Assembly (NCBI GenBank): GCA_947460345.1 | Contig: CANHGM010000001.1 | Coordinates: forward strand, 106,518 to 170,517 | Source of the DNA: Bacteroidota bacterium | GTDB taxonomy: Bacteria > Bacteroidota > Bacteroidia > UKL13-3 | DNA length: 64,000 nt | Direction: 5' to 3' | Shown: in pieces, positions 1 through 9,011 of the stretch | How the letters are laid out: each line of letters opens with the position of its first letter | Position numbering within the stretch: position 1 is the stretch's first letter | Notes under the pieces: model-generated | Databases searched by the model: none | Told to the model about the DNA's origin: nothing | The model's input: the letters and a program-made list of their open reading frames with translations, nothing else | Made by a program: the position numbers and the translations under genes

Positions 1-1
1 C

Positions 2-751
2 AGCAGTGAACCTAATTGTAAGTTTGATTGGGATTTTGGTGACCCTGAAAGCGGTACCTTAAACAATGCAACAGGCGATACTACATCTCATATATTTGTA
101 AACAATACACCTGATACTAGAAGATATGATATTAAGTTAAAAGTAACTACTGAGTTCTTATGTGATTCAGAAATTGTTAAACCACAATATGTAGCAAGTT
201 ATGCTATCCCACATGCTGACTTTGAACCGAAACCAACTAAAGCTACAGTAGCTTTACCAAGAGTAAGGTTTACTAACTTAACTACTTTTGTAACTGACTC
301 AGCCTTGTATTACTGGAAATTTGGAGATCCTGAATTTGGAACTTCAACAGAGAAAAATCCTACCTATTGGTATAGCAACACTGATACTGGAACATATATA
401 GTATGGCTAAAAGTAGTAAGTGAAAACAATTGTGTAGATTCTATATCTAAGAAAGTTCAAATAGGCCCTGAGATGACTGTATTTATTCCAAATGCGTTTT
501 CTCCTGATAATGCTGGACCTAAGAAAAACAATTTCTTCTGGGTTGAGGCAGACAACTATAAAGGATTTGAATTTAGCATCTTTAACCGTTGGGGTGAAGA
601 GGTATTCTTCTCTAAAGAAAGATTACCAGGTTGGAATGGTTGGTTTAAAGGTAAGCCTGCACAAGAAGATGTATATGTTTATCAATTAAACATTCAAAAC
701 TTAGAAGGCAAATGGTTCCACTATAATGGAACAGTAACTTTGCTCAGATAA
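2..751 (+). CDS. PKD-repeat surface protein with gliding-motility C-terminal domain (5' truncated)
   Basis: The reading frame is open from the window edge to a TAA at 749-751, so only the last 249 codons are seen and the start lies outside. Two PKD-like modules are visible, each with a W-[DK]-F-G-D-P-E motif (near window codons 10 and 103). They are followed by the family end module that begins VFIPNAFSPD and continues through IFNRWGEEVF and GWNGWFKG to a terminal TVTLLR. This last part is the CHU_C / gliding-motility-associated C-terminal domain, known as a T9SS type B sorting signal, so the protein is inferred to be exported through the T9SS to the cell surface. PKD modules usually act as spacers or adhesion units. 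Substrate or partner cannot be told. A strong terminator follows directly. Confidence 0.85.
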   Translation, partial: SSEPNCKFDWDFGDPESGTLNNATGDTTSHIFVNNTPDTRRYDIKLKVTTEFLCDSEIVKPQYVASYAIPHADFEPKPTKATVALPRVRFTNLTTFVTDSALYYWKFGDPEFGTSTEKNPTYWYSNTDTGTYIVWLKVVSENNCVDSISKKVQIGPEMTVFIPNAFSPDNAGPKKNNFFWVEADNYKGFEFSIFNRWGEEVFFSKERLPGWNGWFKGKPAQEDVYVYQLNIQNLEGKWFHYNGTVTLLR

Positions 752-771
752 TAAAAATATAACTCATTAAA

Positions 772-804
772 AAAGAGGTGCATATATTCTATGCATCTCT
801 TTTT
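772..804 (+). terminator. Rho-independent terminator after the CHU_C gene
   Basis: A 13-bp stem (772-784 with 790-802, one G-U pair) encloses a 5-base loop and runs into a T tract. It sits 20 bases after the stop codon of the upstream gene. Confidence 0.85.
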
Positions 805-1084
805 GTTTATGTGTAGTTTAATTGAGATACAGTTTTACAGCTTATTCAATCATTAAGTATAATATATACATTTAATAATATTAATTTTTTTAATCAATAA
901 CCTTTTAAATATAAGACCCTTTTTTAGGTTTTAGGCCTTACTCATATTAGGTTAAAAATTACTAAAGGAATACTAACTTAAAGAATCTTTTATAATAATA
1001 AATAAGATTCTGAAACAAGTTCAGAATGACGGTACATATAAAAGCTTTAATACAGATTAAGAAATAAAAAAGCAATAATAATAT
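805..1084. other. Non-coding spacer between convergent genes
   Basis: I see no supportable gene here. The stretch is AT-rich and holds only a single copy of a dispersed palindromic element (1004-1034, listed separately). Confidence 0.5.
1004..1034. repeat. Solo REP-like palindrome
   Basis: The core ATTCTGAA-acaag-TTCAGAAT followed by GACGG matches the half-element seen at 9820-9914, 12706-12787 and in the array at 29221-29750. It is an imperfect palindrome ending in a conserved TGAC. It is intergenic, as are all other copies in this window. Confidence 0.65.
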
Positions 1085-1127
1085 CAAAAAAATTACCCGC
1101 TACAACATTAAAGAAGTAGCGGGTAAT
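1085..1127 (-). terminator. Terminator of the Omp28-like gene
   Basis: A perfect 12-bp GC-containing stem (1092-1103 with 1116-1127) is followed on the minus strand by a run of T (plus-strand A run at about 1085-1091). It lies 54 bases beyond the stop codon of the minus-strand gene at 1181-2362. Confidence 0.85.
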
Positions 1128-1180
1128 AAATATATGTAGCTCAGAAACTTTAATAATAAAGAATCATATATATATAATGA

Positions 1181-2362
1181 TTAATGAACTAAGAATTTGT
1201 CAGTGTGTTTGCCATTAGGTGTGTTAAGGGTAACTATATATAAACCTTTTGCAAAATTTGATACATCAACTACCATTTGTTTGTTGCCTGGTTGCTTGTC
1301 ATTGCTACTATATGTAGCTATAGTTTCGCCAAGAATATTGGTAATGGTTATAATTGAAGAACCATAAGCAGTTTGGTTATATATAATATTAGTTAGGTCA
1401 GAAGAAGGAACTGGAAAGATGCTTAACATTTTGTTAGAAACAGCAAAGTCTTCAGAAGATATACCAGAAACAAAGCTAGGCGTAACCTCAACTTCTTCGG
1501 CATTTAAAATATACTTTTGGCTTTTGCTGCTTCCATAAGAAGACACAAACGCAACTAGTTTTAGGTTATTTAATTTATAAGCTGTATCAATGCTCCACAC
1601 TATTGATTTTTGATATTCAACACCAACAACGGGCGTAGCTGGAATGAACCCTTTCACACCCCAATCGCCAAGCATGGCATCACGCATCACATGTCTATGA
1701 GGGAAACCAATAATAGAAGTTCCGTCGTATTTACCAGGATAATTTGCATTAGCCCAATTTGCATCATAGCAATGTTGGTCCCAACCTTTAAAAGGGCCTA
1801 AACCGGGATAACCGATTACACTGTCTTCAATTAAAAACAAGTTCAAACGCCAATCGCCACTGCCTACGTCTTCAACAAAAGTAGCACTCACATTAGCCGT
1901 AATTGTTCTTTTGGCAGCATCAAAAGTGCCTGCTATTTTCACACCTACTTTAGCAGGTTCGTTTATGAGGCGGGTTGCAATAGAATCTATACCTTTATTG
2001 TTGTTGTCTTCGAAAGATTTATATACTGAAAGATACGGCACTGAATCTATCCATGGATATAGCCCACGGTTGATGGTGATAGCTGGAGCAAACCAACCTT
2101 TAGAAGAGTGCATGGCATTAAATATATTATTGGTGGTAGCATTACTCATGGCATCAACACCAGAACCTTGGTGAACTGTGACTAAAATGGTATTAGCAGC
2201 GTGGTCTAAGTGCCATTGGTTGACGATGGCAGATTTAGGCGGGCAATTGCCACAAGAAGCAGTGGTATATTCTTCGAGAAGAACTTTTTTGATAGGAGCT
2301 TGAGCGAGCAAAGTTGATGCAAGTGCAGAACTTAGTAGTAAAGAAAGTAAACTTTTTTTCAT
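1181..2362 (-). CDS. Omp28-like secreted protein with T9SS type A tail
   Basis: 393 residues. A signal peptide (MKKSLLSLLLSSALASTLLA, cleavage before QAP) is followed by LLEEYTTASCGNCPPK, a thioredoxin-like CxxC motif (C-G-N-C, about residues 37-40) typical of the Omp28 family of Bacteroidota outer-membrane-associated proteins. The last 75 residues form a Por_Secre_tail-type T9SS sorting domain (IFPVPSSDLTNI ... GLYIVTLNTPNGKH ... KFLVH). The CxxC suggests a redox or disulfide role outside the cytoplasm, but this is inference; the family function is not well defined. It stands alone, convergent with the CHU_C gene and divergent from the recombinase gene, with its own terminator. Confidence 0.8.
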   Translation of the reverse strand: MKKSLLSLLLSSALASTLLAQAPIKKVLLEEYTTASCGNCPPKSAIVNQWHLDHAANTILVTVHQGSGVDAMSNATTNNIFNAMHSSKGWFAPAITINRGLYPWIDSVPYLSVYKSFEDNNNKGIDSIATRLINEPAKVGVKIAGTFDAAKRTITANVSATFVEDVGSGDWRLNLFLIEDSVIGYPGLGPFKGWDQHCYDANWANANYPGKYDGTSIIGFPHRHVMRDAMLGDWGVKGFIPATPVVGVEYQKSIVWSIDTAYKLNNLKLVAFVSSYGSSKSQKYILNAEEVEVTPSFVSGISSEDFAVSNKMLSIFPVPSSDLTNIIYNQTAYGSSIITITNILGETIATYSSNDKQPGNKQMVVDVSNFAKGLYIVTLNTPNGKHTDKFLVH

Positions 2363-2515
2363 ATGGGTTTGATAATAATATGCGACGCAAGATAAAAAAA
2401 ATAGTAGATATTAAAGTAGCTATTAAAAATAATCTACTATATACTACATAGCCTGTGTATACGTTAATAAAATAGATGGTTGCGAAGAAAATAAATGTTG
2501 CTTATTTGTGTAGAG

Positions 2516-3415
2516 ATGGAATATAAAAAAGCGGTAGCTGAGTTTACAAATTTTATTCAATATGAAAAGAGATTTTCTTTGCATACTGTTGTGGCCTATT
2601 GCAATGACTTAGAACAGTTTGGAACTTATATATATGATGTGGCAGCCATAGAACAAATAGAAGCCATAAACCATCAAGTAATTAGAGGTTGGCTAGCAAG
2701 TATGATGGAGTTAGGAACCTCTGCTGTGAGTATCAATAGAAAGATAAGTACCCTCAAATCATTCTTTAAATTTTTACAAAAAAAGAATATAGTAGCCGGA
2801 AATATTATGGGCAAAATACAAAGCCCTAAAAAACCTAAAAAATTACCTGCTTATGTAGAAGAAAAGCCTATGCAACAAATATTAGATAGTGATGAGCTGT
2901 TTGCTGATGACTTTAACGGACAAAGAGATCTTTTGATGTTGATGTTGCTTTACTATTGCGGGTTACGTAGGGCTGAACTGATGGCTATAGAGGAAAAAGA
3001 CATTGACCTATTTCAACAACAAATAAAAGTACATGGCAAGAGAAACAAAGAAAGAATCATTCCGATGCTGCCTGAACTGACAGAACAAATAAATATTTAC
3101 TTGAAACATAAACAATTGAATAATTTTGACCATAAAATGTTGCTTGTAACTAACCAAGGTGAAAAACTTTATGCTACATTTGTTTACAGAAAGATAACAG
3201 GCATACTCGGATTGATAACAACGATGAGTAAAAGAAGTCCACATGTGCTTAGACATACTTTCGCCACACATTTACTAAACCATGGTGCAGAACTTAATGC
3301 CATTAAAGAACTATTGGGACATGCCGGACTTGCAGCCACCCAAGTATATACTCACAACTCGCCTGAGCGGTTAAAACAAGTATATAAACAAGCCCATCCT
3401 CGCTCAGGAAATTAA
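2516..3415 (+). CDS. Tyrosine recombinase XerC/XerD-type
   Basis: 299 residues from the chosen ATG at 2516; an in-frame ATG 21 bases upstream would add MLLICVE, which does not belong to the family. The N-terminal SAM-like core-binding domain (KRFSLHTVVAYCNDLEQF) precedes the catalytic domain. The active-site set is present: Arg in YYCGLRRAEL, Lys in VHGKRNKERIIP, H-x-x-R in PHVLRHTFATH, His in LLGHAGLAATQ and the nucleophile Tyr in QVYTH. Length and motifs match chromosomal Xer recombinases that resolve chromosome dimers at dif during division. It is followed 29 bases later by a hibernation-factor gene, an order seen in many Bacteroidota, which supports a housekeeping Xer role over a mobile-element integrase. 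Whether it is XerC or XerD cannot be settled from one copy. Confidence 0.88.
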   Translation: MEYKKAVAEFTNFIQYEKRFSLHTVVAYCNDLEQFGTYIYDVAAIEQIEAINHQVIRGWLASMMELGTSAVSINRKISTLKSFFKFLQKKNIVAGNIMGKIQSPKKPKKLPAYVEEKPMQQILDSDELFADDFNGQRDLLMLMLLYYCGLRRAELMAIEEKDIDLFQQQIKVHGKRNKERIIPMLPELTEQINIYLKHKQLNNFDHKMLLVTNQGEKLYATFVYRKITGILGLITTMSKRSPHVLRHTFATHLLNHGAELNAIKELLGHAGLAATQVYTHNSPERLKQVYKQAHPRSGN

Positions 3416-3444
3416 ATATTATAAACCCATAAATACAATTTATT

Positions 3445-3744
3445 ATGAAAATCGACATTCAATCTATCCACTTTGACGCAGACCAAAAATTGATCGAATT
3501 TATTAAAGCTAAGTCAGAGAAATTAAAACATTTTTATCATGGTCATTTAGACTTAATGGTATTTTTAAGATTAGAGAAATCAAAAGAACATGAGAACAAG
3601 TTAATAGAAATGAAACTAATGGTAAACGGACAAGTATTATTTGTAGAACACCAAAGTAAAACATTTGAGTCAGCCCTTGATATGGCAATTGATTCTTTGG
3701 TTTCACAACTGAAAAAATTCAAAGAAAAATTGCAACAATCATAA
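3445..3744 (+). CDS. hpf: Ribosome hibernation-promoting factor (HPF/RaiA family, short form)
   Basis: 99 residues, matching the short S30AE/HPF fold: an N-terminal strand (MKIDIQSIHFDADQKL), helix (FIKAKSEKLKHFY), central strands with KLMVNGQVLFVEHQSKTF and a C-terminal helix (ALDMAIDSLVSQLKKFKEKL). Such proteins bind the 30S decoding region in stationary phase and inactivate or dimerise ribosomes. There is no long-form C-terminal dimerisation domain. It is probably co-transcribed with the recombinase gene 29 bases upstream and ends at a clear terminator. Confidence 0.88.
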   Translation: MKIDIQSIHFDADQKLIEFIKAKSEKLKHFYHGHLDLMVFLRLEKSKEHENKLIEMKLMVNGQVLFVEHQSKTFESALDMAIDSLVSQLKKFKEKLQQS

Positions 3745-3762
3745 ATCATAAAAATCTACTTT

Positions 3763-3803
3763 AAAAAATCCGTAATCTCTTAAAGAGGTTGCGGATTTTT
3801 TTT
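3763..3803 (+). terminator. Terminator after hpf
   Basis: A stem formed by AATCCGTAATCTCT and AGAGGTTGCGGATT (two G-U pairs) flanked by A and T runs; it ends in eight T. It closes the xer-hpf unit. Confidence 0.85.
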
Positions 3804-3871
3804 AATAGTTTAGTTCTGAATCAATTGAAATTTAAAAAGTGTTTTAATTTAAAAAATGCACTCACAATAGA

Positions 3872-3879
3872 TACTTTTG
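3872..3879 (+). promoter_or_regulatory. Candidate -7 box of the B12 operon
   Basis: TACTTTTG matches the Bacteroidota -7 consensus TAnnTTTG and lies about 45 bases before the conserved riboswitch core, a plausible distance for the start of the leader RNA. No convincing -33 TTG is seen. Confidence 0.45.
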
Positions 3880-3922
3880 TGGTGCATTAAGGTTTAAGTA
3901 TAACACTCAAATTTATACTTAA

Positions 3923-4075
3923 TTAAAAGGGAATCATGTGAGAATCATGAACACTACCCGGTGCTGTAAGTCTCGAAAGAAGATTAATATTTTGGCCACT
4001 TTTCTGAAAAGATTGGGAAGGCGTTAATCGGAGACAAGTCAGAAGACCTGCCCTACTGCAACACACATGAAAGCT
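3923..4075 (+). promoter_or_regulatory. Cobalamin riboswitch
   Basis: The conserved core of the cobalamin riboswitch family is legible: AAAAGGGAATCATGTGAGAA, then ACTACCCGGTGCTGTAAGTC, then a variable arm, then the B12 box AGTCAGAAGACCTGCC at 4037-4052. The order and spacing match the class. A short hairpin (AGCTTT/AAAGCT, about 4072-4092) follows and no T tract is evident, so control is more probably at translation than by termination, although 80 bases separate it from the btuB start. Family knowledge says adenosyl- or other cobalamins bind and reduce expression of the downstream uptake genes. Confidence 0.93.
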
Positions 4076-4154
4076 TTCGGGAAAAAAAGCTAAAATGCAA
4101 TTTAACAGTTTTCTGTATTTGCTTTTATTACCCTTTTGCTATATATGTACCTAA

Positions 4155-6029
4155 ATGAAATATATATATATCATACTCATCCAACTGCTGCCAGTTTATA
4201 TTTGGAGTCAAACAGATACTACTCACAGTTCTGAGTTGGAAGAGTTTATATTGAAAAGTGGGCATAACAAAAACTATAACGAAGGTAAAAATTCAATCAA
4301 AATTGATAAAAACTATAGAGAAGTTTATCAAACACAAAATACTTCAGAGCAACTTTCATTACTACTACCTATATATATAAAAAACTATGGAAATAATATG
4401 TCGGCTGGCATATCTATGAGAGGAACAGGAAGTGAACATACAGCGGTGAACTGGAATGGCATAAACATAAACAACCCCATGTTGGGAGTGGCTTCATTTT
4501 CATCGCTCTTTTTAAACTTATCAGATCAATTATATATACAACCAGGAGGTAATAGTGCAACGGGCGGTTCGGGAGCTATAGGAGGAAGTATAAATTTAGA
4601 TGATGAAATTTATTTAACCAACACAAAAATTTTACAACATAAAACTGCACTAGCCGGCGGTAGTTTTAACAATCAATATATACAATCGCAATTAAGAATT
4701 TTGACGCACAAGTTTTCAAATGATTTTAAAATATTATACAACTCTACCACTAATAATTTTGACTATATAGACCCTCAAACTTCTACAGAAACGAGGAAGA
4801 TAAATGAAAACAGTGGGTATAAAAGTTTAAATTTAAAATGGAATTGTGCAGTTAAAATAACGAAAAAAATCACATTCAAATCATATCATTGGCTAGAGCT
4901 TTCACAAAGACATTTACAACAAGGAATTGGCACTATTTATAGTAATCAATTACAAGAAGATAAAAACTATAAAGGAATAGCACAATTAGATTATAAGTAT
5001 TCAAAGAAAAGTTTGTTAACGATTAAAACTGCCTACATCATTGACCATATGAACTATAGTTCGTTTTATCTTAGCAGCAACAACTATATAAATAGATGGA
5101 TTATAGACCTAACGCATATATATAATTTTTCGGATAGATTGAGTATAAAATCAGGAGTAATTAATCAATATTATATATTACCCAACAAACATTTTCAAGA
5201 AAACAGAGTAGATGCTTATGTATATACAAAATATATGATAAGAAAATATTTTACAGTAAATGCTAATGTGAGACAACCAATGGTAGACCAAGATATAAAG
5301 CCAACTTGTTTTGATTTAGGATATAAAAAAGTTTTTAATATTAACTCAAAAAACGCCTTAGCACTTTCGCAAGCATATAATAGAAACTATAGATTGCCAA
5401 CACTAAACGAACGTTTTTGGGTACCGGGTGGAAAAGTATCATTATTACCTGAGTTAAGCAACGGAATAGAAAGCACTTTAAAACACACGTATAATACAAC
5501 AAAAAGTAGCCAAATGTTATCAGCTACCGTATATACCAACAAAGTGAATAATTGGATTCAATGGGTGCCAACCAATACAGGTTTTTGGGAAGCTAGTAAT
5601 GCCATGCAAGTTGTAACTAATGGTATAGAAGTGTTTGAAGAAATATATACTAAATACAAAAACGTAGAATACGGTTTTAAAGTAAACTATATATACAACT
5701 ACTCGACCAACAAAGTAATAAAGAAACAATTGATATATACCCCATACAATATTTTTAATATAACTGCAACTATAAAATACCAGCAATGGTATGCTATATT
5801 TAACTATCACTACACTGGATTTAGATATACAAGTACTGACAATAGCTTTTGGCTGCCGTCATATACGCTTATAAATGCATCTATACAGAAGTCATTTTTG
5901 TATAGAAATCATATATATACCACATCAATAGTATGTAACAATATATTAAACAGTCAATATCAAACTATTGAAAACTTTGCTATGCCAGGAAGGTCATTAC
6001 TCATTAAAATTCAATTTTCAAACAAATAA
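4155..6029 (+). CDS. btuB: TonB-dependent vitamin B12 receptor BtuB
   Basis: 624 residues, close to the size of known BtuB proteins. A signal peptide (cleaved near IWSQT) is followed by a plug domain with LSLLLPIYIKNYGNNM, MRGTGSEHTAVNWNGININN and a glycine-rich GGNSATGGSGAIGGSI segment, then a beta-barrel with alternating aromatic strands ending in LLIKIQFSNK. The typical TBDR last aromatic residue is near the end. Substrate assignment rests on the riboswitch directly upstream and the BtuG-like and DUF4465 partners downstream. It would move cobalamin across the outer membrane using TonB-ExbBD energy; those components and the BtuCDF transporter are not in the window. First gene of a tight four-gene unit (4-base gap to the next). 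Confidence 0.9.
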   Translation: MKYIYIILIQLLPVYIWSQTDTTHSSELEEFILKSGHNKNYNEGKNSIKIDKNYREVYQTQNTSEQLSLLLPIYIKNYGNNMSAGISMRGTGSEHTAVNWNGININNPMLGVASFSSLFLNLSDQLYIQPGGNSATGGSGAIGGSINLDDEIYLTNTKILQHKTALAGGSFNNQYIQSQLRILTHKFSNDFKILYNSTTNNFDYIDPQTSTETRKINENSGYKSLNLKWNCAVKITKKITFKSYHWLELSQRHLQQGIGTIYSNQLQEDKNYKGIAQLDYKYSKKSLLTIKTAYIIDHMNYSSFYLSSNNYINRWIIDLTHIYNFSDRLSIKSGVINQYYILPNKHFQENRVDAYVYTKYMIRKYFTVNANVRQPMVDQDIKPTCFDLGYKKVFNINSKNALALSQAYNRNYRLPTLNERFWVPGGKVSLLPELSNGIESTLKHTYNTTKSSQMLSATVYTNKVNNWIQWVPTNTGFWEASNAMQVVTNGIEVFEEIYTKYKNVEYGFKVNYIYNYSTNKVIKKQLIYTPYNIFNITATIKYQQWYAIFNYHYTGFRYTSTDNSFWLPSYTLINASIQKSFLYRNHIYTTSIVCNNILNSQYQTIENFAMPGRSLLIKIQFSNK

Positions 6030-6033
6030 TCAT

Positions 6034-7017
6034 ATGAAAAAAATCAATACACTTTTAATAATAGCCCTAGGGTTATTTTTGACAAACACCACTAAAGCAC
6101 AAACTACAAGTGACTTTGAAAACATTACTTTAAAAACTAATAGCTATTGGAATGGAAGTGATTATAGCAAAGGATTTACCTCAGGAAATGCAAAGTTTAA
6201 TAATATATATGATTCAGCTTTTGGAGGCAGCTGGGGAAGCTGGTCAGTTAGCAATATGAAAGACTCAGTAACAGCTGGGTATATGAATCAATACAGTGTA
6301 TGCAATGGCATGGGCTATAATTCATCAAACTACGCAGTTGCATACTACAGCAATTATACGCCAAACCCCACCATAGTGTTAACAGGAGCTGCATCAGGAA
6401 AAACAGTGGCTGGATGTTGGATTAACAATTCTACCTATGCTTATATGGATATGAAAAATGGAACACCTAGTGTTTCAAAAAAGTTTGGAGGTGTAAACGG
6501 AACCGATGCTGACTATTTTAAACTAAGAGCTATAGGATATTTAGGAGGAAAAGAGATTTTGAAAAAAGTAGATTTGATGTTAGCTGATTTCACTTCATCA
6601 GACAGTACAAAAGATTATATACTTAAAAACTGGACATGGTTAGATTTATCGGTATTAGGAAATATTGACAGTGTACAATTTACTATGGAATCTACTGACA
6701 CTGGCTCGTTTGGTATCAATACACCTACTTATTTCTGTATGGACAATTTTACAACCAATAATACTGCATTATCAATATCAGAAAATAGCATCCACGCTTT
6801 ATATATGTATCCAAATCCAGCATCAAATGTACTATCTGTGAGTGAATATGGAGAAAAAGCAACAATATCTATACTTGATATGACAGGAAAATATATCATT
6901 GCTAACAACATTATGCTTTCAAACAGCATTGATATTTCAGCAATGAATAGTGGAGTATATATCATTCAAATTTCTAAAAACGATATAGTATATACTGCTA
7001 AATTTGTGAAGGAATAA
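6034..7017 (+). CDS. DUF4465 surface protein with T9SS tail, B12 locus
   Basis: 327 residues from ATG 6034; the longer frame begins inside btuB and lacks a signal peptide at its start. The N-terminus MKKINTLLIIALGLF...KAQ is a signal peptide. The body has the DUF4465 pattern: SDFENITL, then GGSWGSWSVSNMKDS, MNQYSVCNGMGYNSSNYAVA, and YFKLRAIGYLGGKE. The last 75 residues are a T9SS type A tail (YMYPNPASNVLSVSEYG ... GVYIIQISKNDIVYTAKFVK). DUF4465 proteins recurrently sit beside BtuB in Bacteroidota and at least some B12-binding surface proteins (BtuH type) are, as I recall, structurally related, so a cobalamin-binding role is likely but inferred. Co-transcribed and riboswitch-controlled. Confidence 0.82.
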   Translation: MKKINTLLIIALGLFLTNTTKAQTTSDFENITLKTNSYWNGSDYSKGFTSGNAKFNNIYDSAFGGSWGSWSVSNMKDSVTAGYMNQYSVCNGMGYNSSNYAVAYYSNYTPNPTIVLTGAASGKTVAGCWINNSTYAYMDMKNGTPSVSKKFGGVNGTDADYFKLRAIGYLGGKEILKKVDLMLADFTSSDSTKDYILKNWTWLDLSVLGNIDSVQFTMESTDTGSFGINTPTYFCMDNFTTNNTALSISENSIHALYMYPNPASNVLSVSEYGEKATISILDMTGKYIIANNIMLSNSIDISAMNSGVYIIQISKNDIVYTAKFVKE

Positions 7018-7023
7018 ATAGGT

Positions 7024-7974
7024 ATGGTTTATAGATTAATCTTTGTTTTTATATGTATGCAACTTGTAGTCAAAGCACAATTTGCTCCAGCAGCAGGTAT
7101 TGTTGGTACAACTGCTATTGCAGCAGACAGCAGTATTGTTAAGTATTGGGCAAGCAGTTGTATAATAAAACGAGGTTGGCAAGATATATCAGATACTTTA
7201 TTGGGTTTAACAAGTGCAGGAGATGATAGTTTTGCACTAGGAAAAGCAATGTATAACCCAACTGTTTCGCTTGGCGATGGTGGATATGCCATAGTACAGT
7301 TTCCATATATGATTACAAATAATAACGGTTACGACTTTGTTGTTTTTGAAAATGCATTTATTGATTCATTTTTAGAATTAGCATTTGTTGAAGTAAGTTC
7401 TGATGGTATAAATTTTTTTAGATTTAACAGCATTTGCAACACAGACACATTGATTCAATTAAGCAATGCAGGATTGACAGATGCTACTAAGCTAAACAAC
7501 CTTGCAGGCAAATACAAGGTTGGATTTGGAGTTCCATTTGATTTAGAAGAATTGAAAGGGCAGCCAGGTTTGGATATTGAAAGAATAACACATGTAAAAA
7601 TAATTGATGTGATTGGATCCATCGACCCCCAATATGGCACAAGAGATAGTAGAGGGCATACCATAAATGACCCTTGGCCTACACCTTTTGCATCAGGTGG
7701 ATTTGATTTAGATGCAGTTGGGGTAATTCATGGATATATAAATACAGGATTAAGTCATACCTCATCTAATACTTTGAGTATATTTCCTAATCCTGCACAA
7801 TCATATATATATATTGAACATTCAAATCATTTAAACCAAGTAGCTATAAGTAACATGTTAGGTGAGTCATGGATTAAAAATATAGACCATGGAACTGTAT
7901 CAATTGAAGATTTGAGAGAAGGTATATATATAATATCTGTGGCTAATCAAAATTTCAAGCTAATAAAGAACTGA
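7024..7974 (+). CDS. Surface protein of B12 loci with T9SS tail
   Basis: 316 residues with signal peptide (LIFVFICMQLVVKAQ). The mature part starts FAPAAGIVGTTAIAADSS and contains SLGDGGYAIVQFPYMI, YDFVVFENAF and LELAFVEVSSDGINFFRF, a pattern I recognise in uncharacterised cell-surface proteins encoded with BtuB in Bacteroidota; late residues GGFDLDAVGVIHGY close the domain. The final 75 residues (LSIFPNPAQSYIYIEHS ... EGIYIISVANQNFKLIKN) form a T9SS sorting tail. It begins 6 bases after the previous gene and its stop overlaps the next start as ATGA, so translation is probably coupled. Function is unproven; by context it helps bind or hand over corrinoids at the surface. Confidence 0.78.
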   Translation: MVYRLIFVFICMQLVVKAQFAPAAGIVGTTAIAADSSIVKYWASSCIIKRGWQDISDTLLGLTSAGDDSFALGKAMYNPTVSLGDGGYAIVQFPYMITNNNGYDFVVFENAFIDSFLELAFVEVSSDGINFFRFNSICNTDTLIQLSNAGLTDATKLNNLAGKYKVGFGVPFDLEELKGQPGLDIERITHVKIIDVIGSIDPQYGTRDSRGHTINDPWPTPFASGGFDLDAVGVIHGYINTGLSHTSSNTLSIFPNPAQSYIYIEHSNHLNQVAISNMLGESWIKNIDHGTVSIEDLREGIYIISVANQNFKLIKN

Positions 7975-8993
7975 TGAGATATTGGGCGATTATTTTCTTT
8001 TTTATAATGGGTTGCAAAAAACCTCCTGAAAAGGTTGTAGAGCCAGATCTGTTAAAAAAGAAAGGCAATGTTTTGATACTAAATGAAGGCTTGTTTCAAT
8101 GGGGTCAATCCGAATTATCAATATATAATAAATACACTAAAGAAACAGCAAATAATTTATACAAACTATATAATAATGCTAAGCTAGGTGATGTGCTTCA
8201 AAGTGTGACAGAATGGAATAACAGATTGTATTTAGTCATCAACAATTCAGGTAAGATAGTAGTTGTAGACAAACAGAATCTAACATACATAAACACCATA
8301 GATGGTTTGAAAAGTCCTAGAAAAATTGCTATATATCAAAACCAAAAAGCATTTATTACTGACTTGTATTCGAATGGAGTATCGGTATATGACTTATTAA
8401 CACAAAAAATTACCAATAAAATTGCAATCAATAGTTGGACAGAAGATTTAATGATACTTAACAATCAAATTTATATAACAGCACCCAAAAGTAAATATGT
8501 ATATATAATAGATGGATCAAAAGAAAAGGTGATAGATAGTATTGAAACATTATATGGAGGACAATCTTTTCAGATAGACAAAAATGGGTATATATGGGAA
8601 GCATGTATGGGCGATAGTACTTTAGGATTTGCAGCAGGATTGGTTAAAATAAATGCAAGCAACCATACTGTAGAACAAAGAATTGAATTCAAAAACAAGA
8701 ATGAATCTGCCTCTAGGTTATGTGTAAATAAAGACCGTTCAAAGTTGTTTTATATAAACAAACATATATACTCTATAGATCCGCAAACATTTGAAATTAA
8801 ATTAGAGTTCAATGGAAACAACAAACAACTGTATGGTTTAAATTGTGATAGTGAAACAGACGAACTTTATATAGCTGATGCAGTTGATTATTTGAGTTCA
8901 GGCACCATATACAGAATGCAGCCAAATCTATCGCAAGTTAGTGATACTTTTAAAGTTGGAATAATCCCCAATGGGTTTTATTTTTTTAAGTAG
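7974..8993 (+). CDS. BtuG-like beta-propeller lipoprotein
   Basis: 339 residues. The N-terminus MRYWAIIFFFIMGCKK has a lipobox with Cys14, so it is a lipoprotein, unlike the two T9SS proteins before it. The rest is a YncE/DUF5074-type propeller: NVLILNEGLF, LYLVINNSGKIVVVDKQNL, KIAIYQNQKAFITDLYSNGV, QIYITAPKSKYVYIID and ELYIADAVDYLSSGTIYRM are successive blades. BtuG of Bacteroides is a seven-bladed surface propeller that binds cobalamin very tightly and caps BtuB; position and fold make this a likely counterpart. Start ATG 7974 overlaps the preceding TGA. Cofactor-contact residues cannot be checked by eye. Confidence 0.82.
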   Translation: MRYWAIIFFFIMGCKKPPEKVVEPDLLKKKGNVLILNEGLFQWGQSELSIYNKYTKETANNLYKLYNNAKLGDVLQSVTEWNNRLYLVINNSGKIVVVDKQNLTYINTIDGLKSPRKIAIYQNQKAFITDLYSNGVSVYDLLTQKITNKIAINSWTEDLMILNNQIYITAPKSKYVYIIDGSKEKVIDSIETLYGGQSFQIDKNGYIWEACMGDSTLGFAAGLVKINASNHTVEQRIEFKNKNESASRLCVNKDRSKLFYINKHIYSIDPQTFEIKLEFNGNNKQLYGLNCDSETDELYIADAVDYLSSGTIYRMQPNLSQVSDTFKVGIIPNGFYFFK

Positions 8994-9000
8994 TTTTATA

Positions 9001-9008
9001 TATTTTTG
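9001..9008 (+). promoter_or_regulatory. Candidate -7 box before the AlkD-like gene
   Basis: TATTTTTG fits TAnnTTTG and ends three bases before the ATG at 9012, so a transcript from it would be leaderless or nearly so. The gene could equally be read from the B12 operon. Confidence 0.4.
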
Positions 9009-9011
9009 CTG

